Positions 19,136 through 27,833 of a stretch of DNA of 64,000 bases are shown piece after piece. The notes under the pieces were generated by a model, which did no database searches, was not told the DNA's origin, and worked only from the letters and a program-made list of their open reading frames with translations. Position numbers and translations under genes: made by a program. How positions within the stretch are numbered: position 1 is the stretch's first letter; each line of letters opens with the position of its first letter. The DNA is from Phyllobacterium myrsinacearum (GTDB taxonomy: Bacteria > Pseudomonadota > Alphaproteobacteria > Rhizobiales > Rhizobiaceae): positions 1,477,314-1,541,313 of the forward strand of contig NZ_JACGXN010000001.1 in NCBI RefSeq assembly GCF_014138285.1. Direction: 5' to 3'.

Positions 19136-19859
19136 GGGTCTCCTGCCCGAGACGCGCAATCGCGGCTTCCGCCTCTCCGATTGCCTCAGGTGTTCCGACG
19201 GTCAGCCAATGCCCCTGCATGGGCATCCCGTAGAGACGCCCGGCACTGATGGCTTCATCAAAATAGCGATTGAGTGAGGCACGCACCACCGGTTTTCCCT
19301 CAAAGAGTTGCGGATGGACGATCGCCGCGCCTGCGTAGATGTAGGGTGATGCATCACCCTCGCCGAAGCGCTGAAGCCTTCCATCGCCGGCCACGGTGAA
19401 ATCACCGCACCCTTCATAGCCGGTTGCCTGATCCATTCGCGCGACCATCAGAAGAATATCCATCTTCGAAGCATCCCATGCTTCAGCGAGGCGGACAAGG
19501 TTGGGACGAGGTCCGTCGATCCAGAACGTATCGGCGTTGAGAATGTAGAAGGCATCTTTGCCAATCAGCGGCAGAGCTTTAATAATGCCGCCAGCAGAAT
19601 CGAGCAGTTCAGCGCGCTCATCTGACACAGTGATTGCAGGCGTTTGCCGCAACCCAAGATGCGAATCCATCTGGTCCGCCAGATAATGGACATTGACCAC
19701 TACCCGCTCAACGCCCGCCGCATCGAGCGCATCAAATGCCCAATCGATCAATGATTTGCCGGCTACCTTTACCAATGGCTTCGGTATTGTATCGGTAATG
19801 GGGCGCATACGTTTGCCGAGGCCCGCAGCCAGAAGCATTGCTGTATCGGGTATCGTCAT
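19128..19859 (-). CDS. murU: MurU-like sugar-1-phosphate nucleotidyltransferase
   Basis: 243 aa. Signature AAGLGKRMRPITD near residues 10-22 and metal-binding DTFW near 109-112. Closest known role is MurU, which makes UDP-MurNAc from MurNAc-1-phosphate in a cell-wall recycling bypass that avoids de novo MurA. This fits the kinase domain encoded directly upstream: in Pseudomonas the kinase AmgK and MurU are adjacent and sequential. Its ATG directly follows the TGA of the upstream gene with no gap. Another NDP-sugar pyrophosphorylase specificity cannot be excluded. Confidence 0.8.
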   Translation of the reverse strand: MTIPDTAMLLAAGLGKRMRPITDTIPKPLVKVAGKSLIDWAFDALDAAGVERVVVNVHYLADQMDSHLGLRQTPAITVSDERAELLDSAGGIIKALPLIGKDAFYILNADTFWIDGPRPNLVRLAEAWDASKMDILLMVARMDQATGYEGCGDFTVAGDGRLQRFGEGDASPYIYAGAAIVHPQLFEGKPVVRASLNRYFDEAISAGRLYGMPMQGHWLTVGTPEAIGEAEAAIARLGQETHG

Positions 19860-21371
19860 TCACTGCAACTCCAACGAAAGGATACCCATCTTCTCGCACC
19901 ATTCACGCACGGGTGCCAGTGATGGATGATCGAGAACACCGGCAAGATAGCTCTGGATACGCGGAAGATGTTGGAGATAATAAGGCTTGCCGTCCCGCTC
20001 ATCCAGCCGCACGAAAATTCCGAGAATCTTGGCATTGCGTTGTGCGGCCATAATCGCGAACGCTTCCAAAAAGGCTATTTCATTGAAGGATTTGTCACGA
20101 GACCGACGTTCATCGATATACGCCTGAAGCAGCTGCTTCTGAAGAGATGGTTCGATGGTCACGCGCGCATCAAGCACCAGAGACGCGACGTCATAGGCAG
20201 ATGGACCAATCATCGCATCCTGAAAATCAATCAGTCCGATGCGATCAATACCCGTTGCCTCACCCCGCCATAGTATGTTGGGCGAGTGAAAATCCCGTTG
20301 GACGAGACTCTTTTCGGATTTCTTTAGCTGACTAAATACAACATCCCAAGCGTCGACATATTCAGCTTTCTGCTGAGCGGCCAACGGCTTGCCGGACATG
20401 CGCGGAACATACCAGTCCGACAGAAGCTCGACTTCAATCATCAGAGCGTCACGATCAAAGTCATGCAGATGATGCGTGTGATTTTTGGCGATTTCAATGT
20501 CTCTCGCCCACGACCGTTCATGCATCCTTGCAAGCAGCCGTACGGACGCCTCGTATCGTTCGACAATGGGTGCTCCGTCCGTGTCGAGGATGCCTTCGTT
20601 GCCGAGATTCTCCAGAAGCAGGAAGCCATTGTCGAGGTCATCGGACATGATCTGCGGCACATAGAATCCGTTGGACCGCAGGAGTTGATTGACGGCAACA
20701 AAGGCCGTGACGGACTGGGAAAGATGCGCGATCTGCATATAGGTCTTGCCATCCCGAAGGATGGGACCACCAGGATTATAGGGGGAGTTCATGAGGATCA
20801 GCGGACGTACACAACCGGTATCAATCGTCTCGTAGCCGCGCGCGGACGCATCGCCAAGCAGATACCGACGGTCTGCTGTAGCATAGCCAGCCCGTCCGAG
20901 AAATGTCCGTATGGCCAGGGAGCGTTGGACCCGCGCAAGAGCAGCGCTTTCACCTTCTATCTCGACTTTCCGGCCATCTCCATCGTTGAACAGGACAATA
21001 TGAATGGTTGGTTCGCCCAGGGCGCCGTTCGCCCGTTCTGGCCATTCTACCAGCACGGCGCCGTCTTCGAGCGCTTCGTCAAGCCCAAGTTCATCAACCT
21101 CTTCGCCCGACGAAAGCCGGTACAAATCAACGTGACTGATCGGCAGGCGCAATTCAGAATAGGACTGAACAATCGTGAAGGTGGGGCTTGGAACCTCGTA
21201 GGCACTGTCATTGGCAATGGTTCGGATCATTCCGCGGGCGAGGGTCGATTTCCCCGCACCCAGATCGCCGGATAACGTGACAAGATCACCCTTCACCAGC
21301 GCCAGTCCAATATCCTGACCAAGCCGTTCCGTATCTTCTGCCGTTGCAAGCTGGATTGTCAAAGACGTCAT
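19860..21371 (-). CDS. tsaE: TsaE ATPase fused to an AmgK-like sugar kinase
   Basis: 503 aa. Residues 1 to about 150 are TsaE, the ATPase that supports t6A37 tRNA modification with TsaB/TsaD: Walker A GDLGAGKST at 35-43, then SPTFTIVQSY and HVDLYRL. Residues about 165-503 are an aminoglycoside-phosphotransferase fold: catalytic RDFHSPN (Asp360, Asn365) and metal-binding DFQD (Asp382). The kinase part resembles AmgK, which phosphorylates MurNAc at the anomeric position, and its product would be used by murU next door. Two unrelated pathways are thus on one chain. No frameshift: the reading frame is continuous. Confidence 0.88.
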   Translation of the reverse strand: MTSLTIQLATAEDTERLGQDIGLALVKGDLVTLSGDLGAGKSTLARGMIRTIANDSAYEVPSPTFTIVQSYSELRLPISHVDLYRLSSGEEVDELGLDEALEDGAVLVEWPERANGALGEPTIHIVLFNDGDGRKVEIEGESAALARVQRSLAIRTFLGRAGYATADRRYLLGDASARGYETIDTGCVRPLILMNSPYNPGGPILRDGKTYMQIAHLSQSVTAFVAVNQLLRSNGFYVPQIMSDDLDNGFLLLENLGNEGILDTDGAPIVERYEASVRLLARMHERSWARDIEIAKNHTHHLHDFDRDALMIEVELLSDWYVPRMSGKPLAAQQKAEYVDAWDVVFSQLKKSEKSLVQRDFHSPNILWRGEATGIDRIGLIDFQDAMIGPSAYDVASLVLDARVTIEPSLQKQLLQAYIDERRSRDKSFNEIAFLEAFAIMAAQRNAKILGIFVRLDERDGKPYYLQHLPRIQSYLAGVLDHPSLAPVREWCEKMGILSLELQ

Positions 21372-21378
21372 GGGCGCC

Positions 21379-23922
21379 TTATTCAGCAGCGATGCTGAAG
21401 GTGCGCGCCTCCAGCGGGAACCGGCAGGTCACGAGCGTACCCCTGCCAGCGGCACTGCTGATATCGACCTTGCCGCCATGCAACTCCACAAAGCCCTTGA
21501 CGATGGAAAGGCCAAGACCGGCGCCACGTTTGCGGCCACCATTCGGATAGGGCTGGAACCGCTTGAAAATACTGTCGAGTACATAGTCAGGCATACCTGG
21601 ACCATTGTCCTGAACGCTGAAAACCATTTCGCCCAGTTCCCGCCGGCAAGTCATCGTAATCGTGCTGCCTTCCGGCGCATAATTTGCGGCATTGCTCAGA
21701 AGATTGGAAAGAACCTGCTTGACGCGACTGGCATCCGCACGGAAAGAACCGGCGCCGGACGCAATATGGGTGTCGAGCAGGATATTGTGCTCCTTCAATC
21801 GCTCAGCGACCTTTTCCGATGCTGTTGCGACCGCATCGGCGACGGAAACGTCGCTGATATCAAGTTCCATGATCCCGGCATCAACCGTAGCGAGGTCAAG
21901 AATATCGTTTACAATGGTCAGCAGGACCGAAGAAGATGTACCGATATGATCGAGATAGTCGCGCTGACGCTCATTGAGCGGGCCAGTCAACGGTGTCTGC
22001 AAGAGTTCGGTAAAGCCCATGATATTGGTGAGCGGTGAGCGCAACTCATAGGAAACGTGCTGGACAAAATCGTTCTTCAGTTCGTCCGTCCGCTCCAGCG
22101 CCTCGTTCTTTTCCTTTAGCGCCCGTTCAACCCGCACGGAATCCGTCACGTCGACGAAGGTCAGCATGGTCTGGCCGCTCGGAAGCGGCGCGGAAGCAAA
22201 ATAAAGGATCTTGCCCGTTGTCAGCTCGATATGGCCCTGCAGGGATTCCCGTTTGTCATCAAAGCCCGTGACGGTTGTGACGAAACTCTCCCATTGCGTC
22301 GCATTTGAAACCGGCTCGCACAGCCGGCGGATCGCCGAAATATGCATGCCTTCGGCAATCTCTTCGTTTTTCAGTGACCAGAGCGAGGCAAACGCCGGAT
22401 TGGACAGACGGATCTTGCCGTCAGAACCGAACACCGCCACACCTTCGGCCAAATGATCCAGTGTTTGTCCCTGTACCTTGATCAGCGTATTGTATCGGCT
22501 TTCCAGCTGAAGCTTTTCCGTCAGATTCTCGAAAACCCAGGTTACCCCGCCCTTTGGCTGCGGATTGACGATGACGCGCAAGGTGCGACCGTCGGTCAGG
22601 TGCCACAGATGCTCCTGTGATTCGACCGAATGATAGGCTGACAGCATGGATTCTTTCCATCGGCGCCAATCCGGCTGTTCCGGCAGCGTGCCATCACTGC
22701 GGAACCGGTCAAGCAGCATGGCATTGTCGGGCCGGCTCTCAAGCAGAGAGGTTTCCAGTCCCCACAGCTTGGCAAATGCCTGATTGAAGAATTGCAGTTT
22801 CCTGTTCGCATCAAACATTGCAACGGCTGAATTAAGCTGATCCAGCGTATCCGAATGATTGAGAACCGTGCGTTTGAATTCCTCCCGCACCAATTCAATG
22901 TCGCTCACATCATTGGCGAGACCGGCGGAACCCGCGCTGCTCGCAACATCCGTGACCTTGAATACATGGCGGTCACCGCCAACAACTGTCGACAGTTCAT
23001 CGCGAAATGCGCTGTTTACAGCCTTCTCCCGTTCAATCCGTTCCCGCGCTTGAACACCGAACAGTTCTCGTGTTTCCGCAACAGCAATATGCGTGTCATT
23101 GATGTCAACCGCCTTGGCGTAAGCCACATTGACCCAGTTCAGCTTACCGCTCCTGTCGCGGCTCCAGGCGGGCATATCAAGCTGTTCCAGCAGTCCGCGT
23201 AACGTCGTCAGCGCTTCATTGAGCTGGTAGTTTTCAGTCTTGAGCAGCGCCTGGGTGGCGCGAGCCTCACCAAGGCTGATGAAACGGACAATGGCATAGC
23301 TGCCCGACGTGCGGCCCTGGATTTCGAGGGGTGTGCCTTTCGATGTCTCGACAACGATATCGAAAGGACGCGCCTTGCCACGCAAAGCCTCGATAGAGCG
23401 ATCGAGTAATGTCGCAGAATCAATGCGCAACCAGCGGCCAAAAGCCAAAAAGAGAGAGCGGTCTTCGGGAACCCCGATTTCCTGCGGCAGACTTCCGACA
23501 AGATTGGGGGTCGTGGAGCTGCCTTCCCAGACAACGACCCGCTGATCTTTCAGATTAAGCAGTGCTTCGCTGCGCTGAACGGCAACATTGAGATCGGCGA
23601 CCTTATCGCGCAGCTGGCGGTTTTCATTGGCAATGCGGCTACGTTCGCGAATCAGCCATCCGGCCGACAACAGAGCGGCCCCCATCGCACCCAGGAACAT
23701 CGCAAACTGAATGACTTCGAATGTGCCGAAAGCAACACCGAAGGGTGTGTTGATCTTGCCTAGCGGATCCTCCGCATGGGCAGCAAAGGACGAAGCGCCA
23801 AGAATTGAGAGGGTCGATCCGGCTCCCGCCAGTGCAGTCCGCAGTTTCTTCAGCACTCGTTTTCCGCGTGCTGCATCTTTTCCGCGAACATCCTCATCAG
23901 CAATCTTCATATCAACCGTCAT
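21379..23922 (-). CDS. divL: DivL-type PAS sensor kinase with Tyr in the H-box
   Basis: 847 aa. N-terminal hydrophobic segments (about 29-50 and 68-92), several PAS-like repeats (roughly 200-560), then a DHp/HATPase core. The H-box reads QHVSYELRSPLT: the usual phospho-His of SHELR is Tyr625 (codon 22048-22050). ATPase motifs are intact: SNLLSNAANYAP, VQDNGPGMPD, GAGLGLSIVKG. Tyr here is the hallmark of DivL, the Caulobacter pole protein that controls CckA and so CtrA activity. A similar role in cell-cycle control is likely. Ends 7 nt before tsaE. Confidence 0.85.
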   Translation of the reverse strand: MTVDMKIADEDVRGKDAARGKRVLKKLRTALAGAGSTLSILGASSFAAHAEDPLGKINTPFGVAFGTFEVIQFAMFLGAMGAALLSAGWLIRERSRIANENRQLRDKVADLNVAVQRSEALLNLKDQRVVVWEGSSTTPNLVGSLPQEIGVPEDRSLFLAFGRWLRIDSATLLDRSIEALRGKARPFDIVVETSKGTPLEIQGRTSGSYAIVRFISLGEARATQALLKTENYQLNEALTTLRGLLEQLDMPAWSRDRSGKLNWVNVAYAKAVDINDTHIAVAETRELFGVQARERIEREKAVNSAFRDELSTVVGGDRHVFKVTDVASSAGSAGLANDVSDIELVREEFKRTVLNHSDTLDQLNSAVAMFDANRKLQFFNQAFAKLWGLETSLLESRPDNAMLLDRFRSDGTLPEQPDWRRWKESMLSAYHSVESQEHLWHLTDGRTLRVIVNPQPKGGVTWVFENLTEKLQLESRYNTLIKVQGQTLDHLAEGVAVFGSDGKIRLSNPAFASLWSLKNEEIAEGMHISAIRRLCEPVSNATQWESFVTTVTGFDDKRESLQGHIELTTGKILYFASAPLPSGQTMLTFVDVTDSVRVERALKEKNEALERTDELKNDFVQHVSYELRSPLTNIMGFTELLQTPLTGPLNERQRDYLDHIGTSSSVLLTIVNDILDLATVDAGIMELDISDVSVADAVATASEKVAERLKEHNILLDTHIASGAGSFRADASRVKQVLSNLLSNAANYAPEGSTITMTCRRELGEMVFSVQDNGPGMPDYVLDSIFKRFQPYPNGGRKRGAGLGLSIVKGFVELHGGKVDISSAAGRGTLVTCRFPLEARTFSIAAE

Positions 23923-24051
23923 CGCCCCATTCTGACGGATATCTCATGTTCCAACCCATCTGATTGATCCAACCATTTGGCCCATCTGGAAGAAAGCTAT
24001 CCCGAATCACTACAATAAACCCTTGGCGAATCGACGGGAAGAACTCAGCGC

Positions 24052-24090
24052 AAAAAAGAAAGCCGAAGAATTTGTCAATCCTTCGGCTTC
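24052..24090 (-). terminator. Rho-independent terminator after ahcY
   Basis: Stem AGCCGAAG (24061-24068)/CTTCGGCT (24081-24088) with a 12-nt loop, followed on the minus strand by TTCTTTTTTG. Confidence 0.8.
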
Positions 24091-24117
24091 CATATGTTGT
24101 GTGTATTGGTTAACAGA

Positions 24118-25518
24118 TTAATATCTGTAGTGGTCCGACTTGAAAGGACCGGTCGGTGTGACACCGATATAGGCGGCCTGTTCGTCCGAAAGGGTCGTCA
24201 ATTTCGCACCAAGCTTGTCGAGATGCAGGCGCGCGACCTTTTCATCGAGGTGCTTTGGCAGAACATAAACCTCATTCTTGTACTGTTCGCCACGGCTGTA
24301 GAGCTCGATCTGAGCCAAAACCTGGTTGGTGAACGAGGCGGACATAACGAAGCTTGGATGACCGGTTGCATTGCCCAGATTGAGCAGGCGGCCTTCGGAG
24401 AGAAGCAGCATGCGCTTGCCGTCCGGGAACGAGATCATGTCGACCTGCGGCTTGATGTTGTTCCACTTGAGGTTGCGCAGCGCAGAGACCTGGATCTCAT
24501 TGTCGAAGTGGCCGATATTGCCAACGATGACCATGTCCTTCATCCGGCGCATGTCATCGAGCTTGATCACATCCTTGTTGCCAGTTGTGGTGATGATGAT
24601 GTCAGCCGTTGGAGCGGCATCTTCAAGCGTGACCACTTCGAAACCGTCCATGGCGGCCTGCAACGCGCAGATCGGATCAACTTCCGTCACCTTGACACGT
24701 GCACCCGCACCGAGGAGCGACTGTGCCGAGCCTTTGCCCACGTCACCGTAGCCGCAAACCACTGCAACCTTGCCAGCCATCATGACGTCGGTGGCGCGGC
24801 GGATACCGTCAACCAGCGATTCCTTGCAGCCGTACTTGTTGTCGAACTTCGACTTGGTAACACTGTCATTGACGTTGATTGCCGGGAACGGCAGGAGGCC
24901 CTTCTTCTGCAACTGGTACAGACGGTTAACACCGGTCGTTGTTTCTTCTGTAACACCCTTGATGGCTTCACGCTGCTTGGTGAAGAACCCGGGTGTTTCC
25001 TTCATGCGCTTCCTGATCTGGGCAAAGAGAATTTCTTCTTCTTCGCTGCCCGGATTGGACAGAACGTCTTCGCCGGCTTCTGCACGTGCACCGATCAGGA
25101 TATACATGGTGGCGTCGCCGCCATCATCGAGGATCATGTTGGAAGGCTGACCATCCGGCCACTGGAAAATCTTGTCCGTGTAGGTCCAGTACTCTTCCAG
25201 CGACTCGCCCTTGACGGCGAAAACCGGTGTGCCGGTGGCTGCGATTGCAGCTGCAGCATGGTCCTGCGTCGAGAAAATGTTGCACGATGCCCAGCGGACG
25301 GTGGCGCCCAAAGCCTGCAATGTTTCGATCAACACTGCCGTCTGGATCGTCATATGAAGCGAACCGGTGATGCGCGCGCCCTTGAGCGGCTTGGAGGTGC
25401 CGAACTCTTCACGGCTGGCCATCAGGCCCGGCATTTCGGTTTCGGCGATTTCAATTTCCTTGCGGCCCCATGCGGCCAGCTCAAGGTCTTTGACTATAAA
25501 ATCCTGCTTATCGGCCAT
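24118..25518 (-). CDS. ahcY: Adenosylhomocysteinase (SAH hydrolase)
   Basis: 466 aa. Hydrolyses S-adenosylhomocysteine to adenosine and homocysteine, relieving product inhibition of methyltransferases. Strong family motifs: [34 protein letters not shown], the NAD site [16 protein letters not shown], and the C-terminal [11 protein letters not shown] chose the ATG at 25518 ([15 protein letters not shown]), matching the 466-aa rhizobial length; the ATG at 25560 would add 14 residues not seen in relatives. Confidence 0.96.
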   Translation of the reverse strand: MADKQDFIVKDLELAAWGRKEIEIAETEMPGLMASREEFGTSKPLKGARITGSLHMTIQTAVLIETLQALGATVRWASCNIFSTQDHAAAAIAATGTPVFAVKGESLEEYWTYTDKIFQWPDGQPSNMILDDGGDATMYILIGARAEAGEDVLSNPGSEEEEILFAQIRKRMKETPGFFTKQREAIKGVTEETTTGVNRLYQLQKKGLLPFPAINVNDSVTKSKFDNKYGCKESLVDGIRRATDVMMAGKVAVVCGYGDVGKGSAQSLLGAGARVKVTEVDPICALQAAMDGFEVVTLEDAAPTADIIITTTGNKDVIKLDDMRRMKDMVIVGNIGHFDNEIQVSALRNLKWNNIKPQVDMISFPDGKRMLLLSEGRLLNLGNATGHPSFVMSASFTNQVLAQIELYSRGEQYKNEVYVLPKHLDEKVARLHLDKLGAKLTTLSDEQAAYIGVTPTGPFKSDHYRY

Positions 25519-25664
25519 CTGTTTGTCAGCTCCGTCTTTGTTTTTCGGTCTGGCCGCCATTCCGAGGCGACCGGAGGTTGCTGTTGACTATCAGATAAGG
25601 GGGGATCACACAATGGGATATAAAGAAATCCTTATGCGTGCATATCCGAGGCATATCCACTGCG

Positions 25665-26459
25665 TCAAAAAGCGAGCGTGACGACGCTGACAGGAATGTC
25701 GATCTGAAGTTTCGCCAGCATTGCCCGAAAGGCACCCACCGGATATTCGGCACTTTCGGTCACATATGCGCGCGTTTGCCCGGTACCTGATTTTCCCGCA
25801 CCAATCGTCTGCACAATGGCCTCAGCCGGATCGAGAAACTGGCACGAGGAATGGCTGGCCTCAAAATAAGACAGGAGCCATGGCAGATGTGTGCTCGACA
25901 AGGTGAGTACATCAATATCCGGATGCCTCAGGAAAACCTCGCGCAGGAAAGCATCGACCTTCTGCTGCGTTCCAGCCGGATCGAAAAGGAAGTCGCCATT
26001 CTCGACAAGATCAACCATGGACGACGCGTTGATCAACGCCACGCTATCAGGATGGTTGGTATGTTTTGCGACAAATTGTACAAGTTGCGGGCTCCCGATC
26101 ATGGATTGCACGCCCATAATGCCGACCTTGCCGGTTCGTGTTTGCGCCACAGCTTCAGCAAGGGGCGGCAACACACCGAAGAGCGGAACGCTCACCATGG
26201 ATTTCAGATCATCCATCACTGTAATTGACGGTACATTCGAAGCGACGATGATGGCCGAGGGATGGTGCGACGTCAGGAAACGCATCGTGCGATCCATGAC
26301 AAAGAGCAATTCGTCCCGGGACTTTCTTCCATAGGGGAAACTTGCCCGATCCGCGAAATAGAGAATGTCCTGGCGCGGGAGCCTGCGCCGAATCAGATCG
26401 ACGACCGCGTAACTGCCAATTCCTGCGTCGAACACAGCAATCGGTTGTACGAGTGTCAA
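25665..26459 (-). CDS. Glutamate/aspartate racemase-fold protein lacking both catalytic cysteines
   Basis: 264 aa. Clearly of the MurI family fold: PIAVFDAGIGS (Asp11 kept), SFPYGRKS near 40-47, ASNVPS at 73-78 and STHLP at 189-193. MurI uses two cysteines as the acid-base pair, in xxCNT and GCTH. Here they are Ser74 (ASN) and Ser189 (SSTH). Cofactor-independent racemisation as in MurI is therefore unlikely, and a true murI should exist elsewhere. It sits one base downstream of ptsH, so regulation or binding linked to the PTS branch is possible; the function is unknown. Confidence 0.8.
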   Translation of the reverse strand: MTLVQPIAVFDAGIGSYAVVDLIRRRLPRQDILYFADRASFPYGRKSRDELLFVMDRTMRFLTSHHPSAIIVASNVPSITVMDDLKSMVSVPLFGVLPPLAEAVAQTRTGKVGIMGVQSMIGSPQLVQFVAKHTNHPDSVALINASSMVDLVENGDFLFDPAGTQQKVDAFLREVFLRHPDIDVLTLSSTHLPWLLSYFEASHSSCQFLDPAEAIVQTIGAGKSGTGQTRAYVTESAEYPVGAFRAMLAKLQIDIPVSVVTLAF

Positions 26460-26460
26460 A

Positions 26461-26781
26461 TCAGGCTTCTTCGCCGAACTTGTCAGCTATAAGCGCACTG
26501 AGCGCCATCATGACGTCGCTGGCCTGACGCCCGGATGCGCTGACCTTGATGCAGCAGCCCGGTGACGCGGCTAGCATCATCAATCCCATGATGGAGGTTC
26601 CACCAACGGTCATTCCATCTTTCTCAACACGCACATGCGCATCATAGCCATCCACGAGTTGGACAAATTTGGCCGAGGCCCGCGCATGCAACCCGCGCCG
26701 GTTGATAATCTCGAAAGATGCCACCAGCGCATTGTCCGGATCAAATGTACCGGTGGTTTCTCCTGTCAGGCGCATGCTCAT
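26461..26781 (-). CDS. ptsH: HPr-type phosphocarrier (NPr) of the PTS-Ntr
   Basis: 106 aa. Contains the phospho-His loop GLHARASAKF and the regulatory Ser region GGTSIMGLMMLAA, which is the site HPr kinase modifies. It passes phosphate from EI-Ntr to EIIA proteins. The N-terminus is about 15 residues longer than a minimal HPr. It lies 7 nt downstream of manX and near hprK, the regulatory (not sugar-importing) PTS set of Rhizobiales. Confidence 0.94.
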   Translation of the reverse strand: MSMRLTGETTGTFDPDNALVASFEIINRRGLHARASAKFVQLVDGYDAHVRVEKDGMTVGGTSIMGLMMLAASPGCCIKVSASGRQASDVMMALSALIADKFGEEA

Positions 26782-26788
26782 TCAACCT

Positions 26789-27190
26789 CTATTTGGCTGT
26801 CAGCACCTGACTGGCCACATTGATGTACTTGCGTCCGGCATCTTGTCCTTCGCGCAGCGAAGCGGCCATATCATTGGTCACACGCACGCTGGAAAGCTTG
26901 ATCAGCATGGGCAGGTTGACACCGGCTATGACCTCGATCCGCCCTGACTCCATCACTGAAATTGCCAGATTGGATGGAGTTCCGCCAAACATATCTGTCA
27001 AAATGATGACGCCATTGCCGCTATCAGCACGCGCCACGGCATCGACAATGTCGCGCCTGCGTTGCTCCATATCGTCGTCGGCACCGATTGAGACGGTTTC
27101 CAAATATTCCTGCTGGCCGACAACATGCTCAACGGCATGATGAAATTCTTCAGCCAGTCTTCCGTGCGTCACAAGCACGAGTCCGATCAT
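26789..27190 (-). CDS. manX: PTS EIIA component, mannose family (regulatory)
   Basis: 133 aa, a single EIIA-Man domain. The phosphorylated His lies in MIGLVLVTHGRLAEEF (His9). DMFGGTPSNLA and the strand near VIAGVNLPML are typical of the fold. No EIIB/C/D permease genes are present, so it is probably a signalling EIIA. The ATG at 27190 has AGGAG upstream; an extended start at 27220 is less likely. Confidence 0.9.
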   Translation of the reverse strand: MIGLVLVTHGRLAEEFHHAVEHVVGQQEYLETVSIGADDDMEQRRRDIVDAVARADSGNGVIILTDMFGGTPSNLAISVMESGRIEVIAGVNLPMLIKLSSVRVTNDMAASLREGQDAGRKYINVASQVLTAK

Positions 27191-27304
27191 TCTGAAACTG
27201 CTCCTGTTGCGCCAGCCCATTGGGTTCAGGCTTTTTTCTGCGCATTGAATGCCCCACTTGGCAGGTGTCGCATTTTGGCAGGACGAATCGCGAAGGCAAG
27301 CGGA

Positions 27305-27336
27305 AAAATGACTTGAGCACGACTGTTAGTCATTTT
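27305..27336. repeat. Inverted repeat between hprK and manX
   Basis: A 9-bp perfect AT-rich stem (27305-27313 AAAATGACT with 27328-27336) and a 14-nt loop. It may weakly separate hprK from manX or lie in the manX promoter region. Confidence 0.4.
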
Positions 27337-27374
27337 ATCGCAGGCCAATAACGCAACCATTTGACTTATATATA

Positions 27375-27833
27375 CTATTTTTTCCATTGAGGCGTAAAAA
27401 GCCTGGCTTCAATGGCGCGGCAGGCCGAATCTATCCCCAATTTCGGCAAAACAAGATGCGCGATTGCGACGTCGTGAAGAACCGTAACAGCGTCTTCGCC
27501 AAAACGAACCGATTGGTTCGGTTCGACCAGATCAACCACCAGGTGAATGATAGCCCTTTCTTCGAAATCCGACCGGTGCAGACCGGAGCCACGCACTTCC
27601 AGACCGCCACGCAGGGCTGCCGGGGCAGTGCAAAGCAAACGTCCCGCTTCATCGCGAATATGGCACTGGTCATCGCTGACAAGAATTGCAAATACCCCTT
27701 TATATGCAGCGCGATCCATTAACGCTCGGACGATCGAGGATTTACCGGAGCCGGAGCCCCCGCGGATAACAACACCACGATCACCAACAATTACAGCGCT
27801 GGCGTGGATCAGTTCATCGGGTTCGTCCCGCAT
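27375..27833 (-). CDS. hprK: HPr kinase/phosphorylase, short form
   Basis: 152 aa, only the catalytic domain; Firmicutes HprK is about 310 aa with an extra N-terminal domain. Walker A GGSGSGKSSIV lies near 25-35, followed by ILVSDDQCHI and GGLEVRGSG. It phosphorylates a Ser in HPr in response to metabolic state. Its ATG overlaps the chvG stop as TGATG, tying it to the ChvG/ChvI two-component system. The short form is usual for alphaproteobacteria. Confidence 0.92.
   Translation of the reverse strand: MRDEPDELIHASAVIVGDRGVVIRGGSGSGKSSIVRALMDRAAYKGVFAILVSDDQCHIRDEAGRLLCTAPAALRGGLEVRGSGLHRSDFEERAIIHLVVDLVEPNQSVRFGEDAVTVLHDVAIAHLVLPKLGIDSACRAIEARLFTPQWKK

Noticed and set aside
24094-25587. Long open frame antisense to ahcY (about 497 codons, plus strand)
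   Set aside because: It mirrors the codon bias of ahcY and has no family motif; the minus-strand protein is unmistakable SAH hydrolase.
25519-25664. SAH or SAM riboswitch ahead of ahcY
   Set aside because: I looked for conserved riboswitch cores in this 146-nt leader and found none that I could recognise; a covariance-model search would decide.
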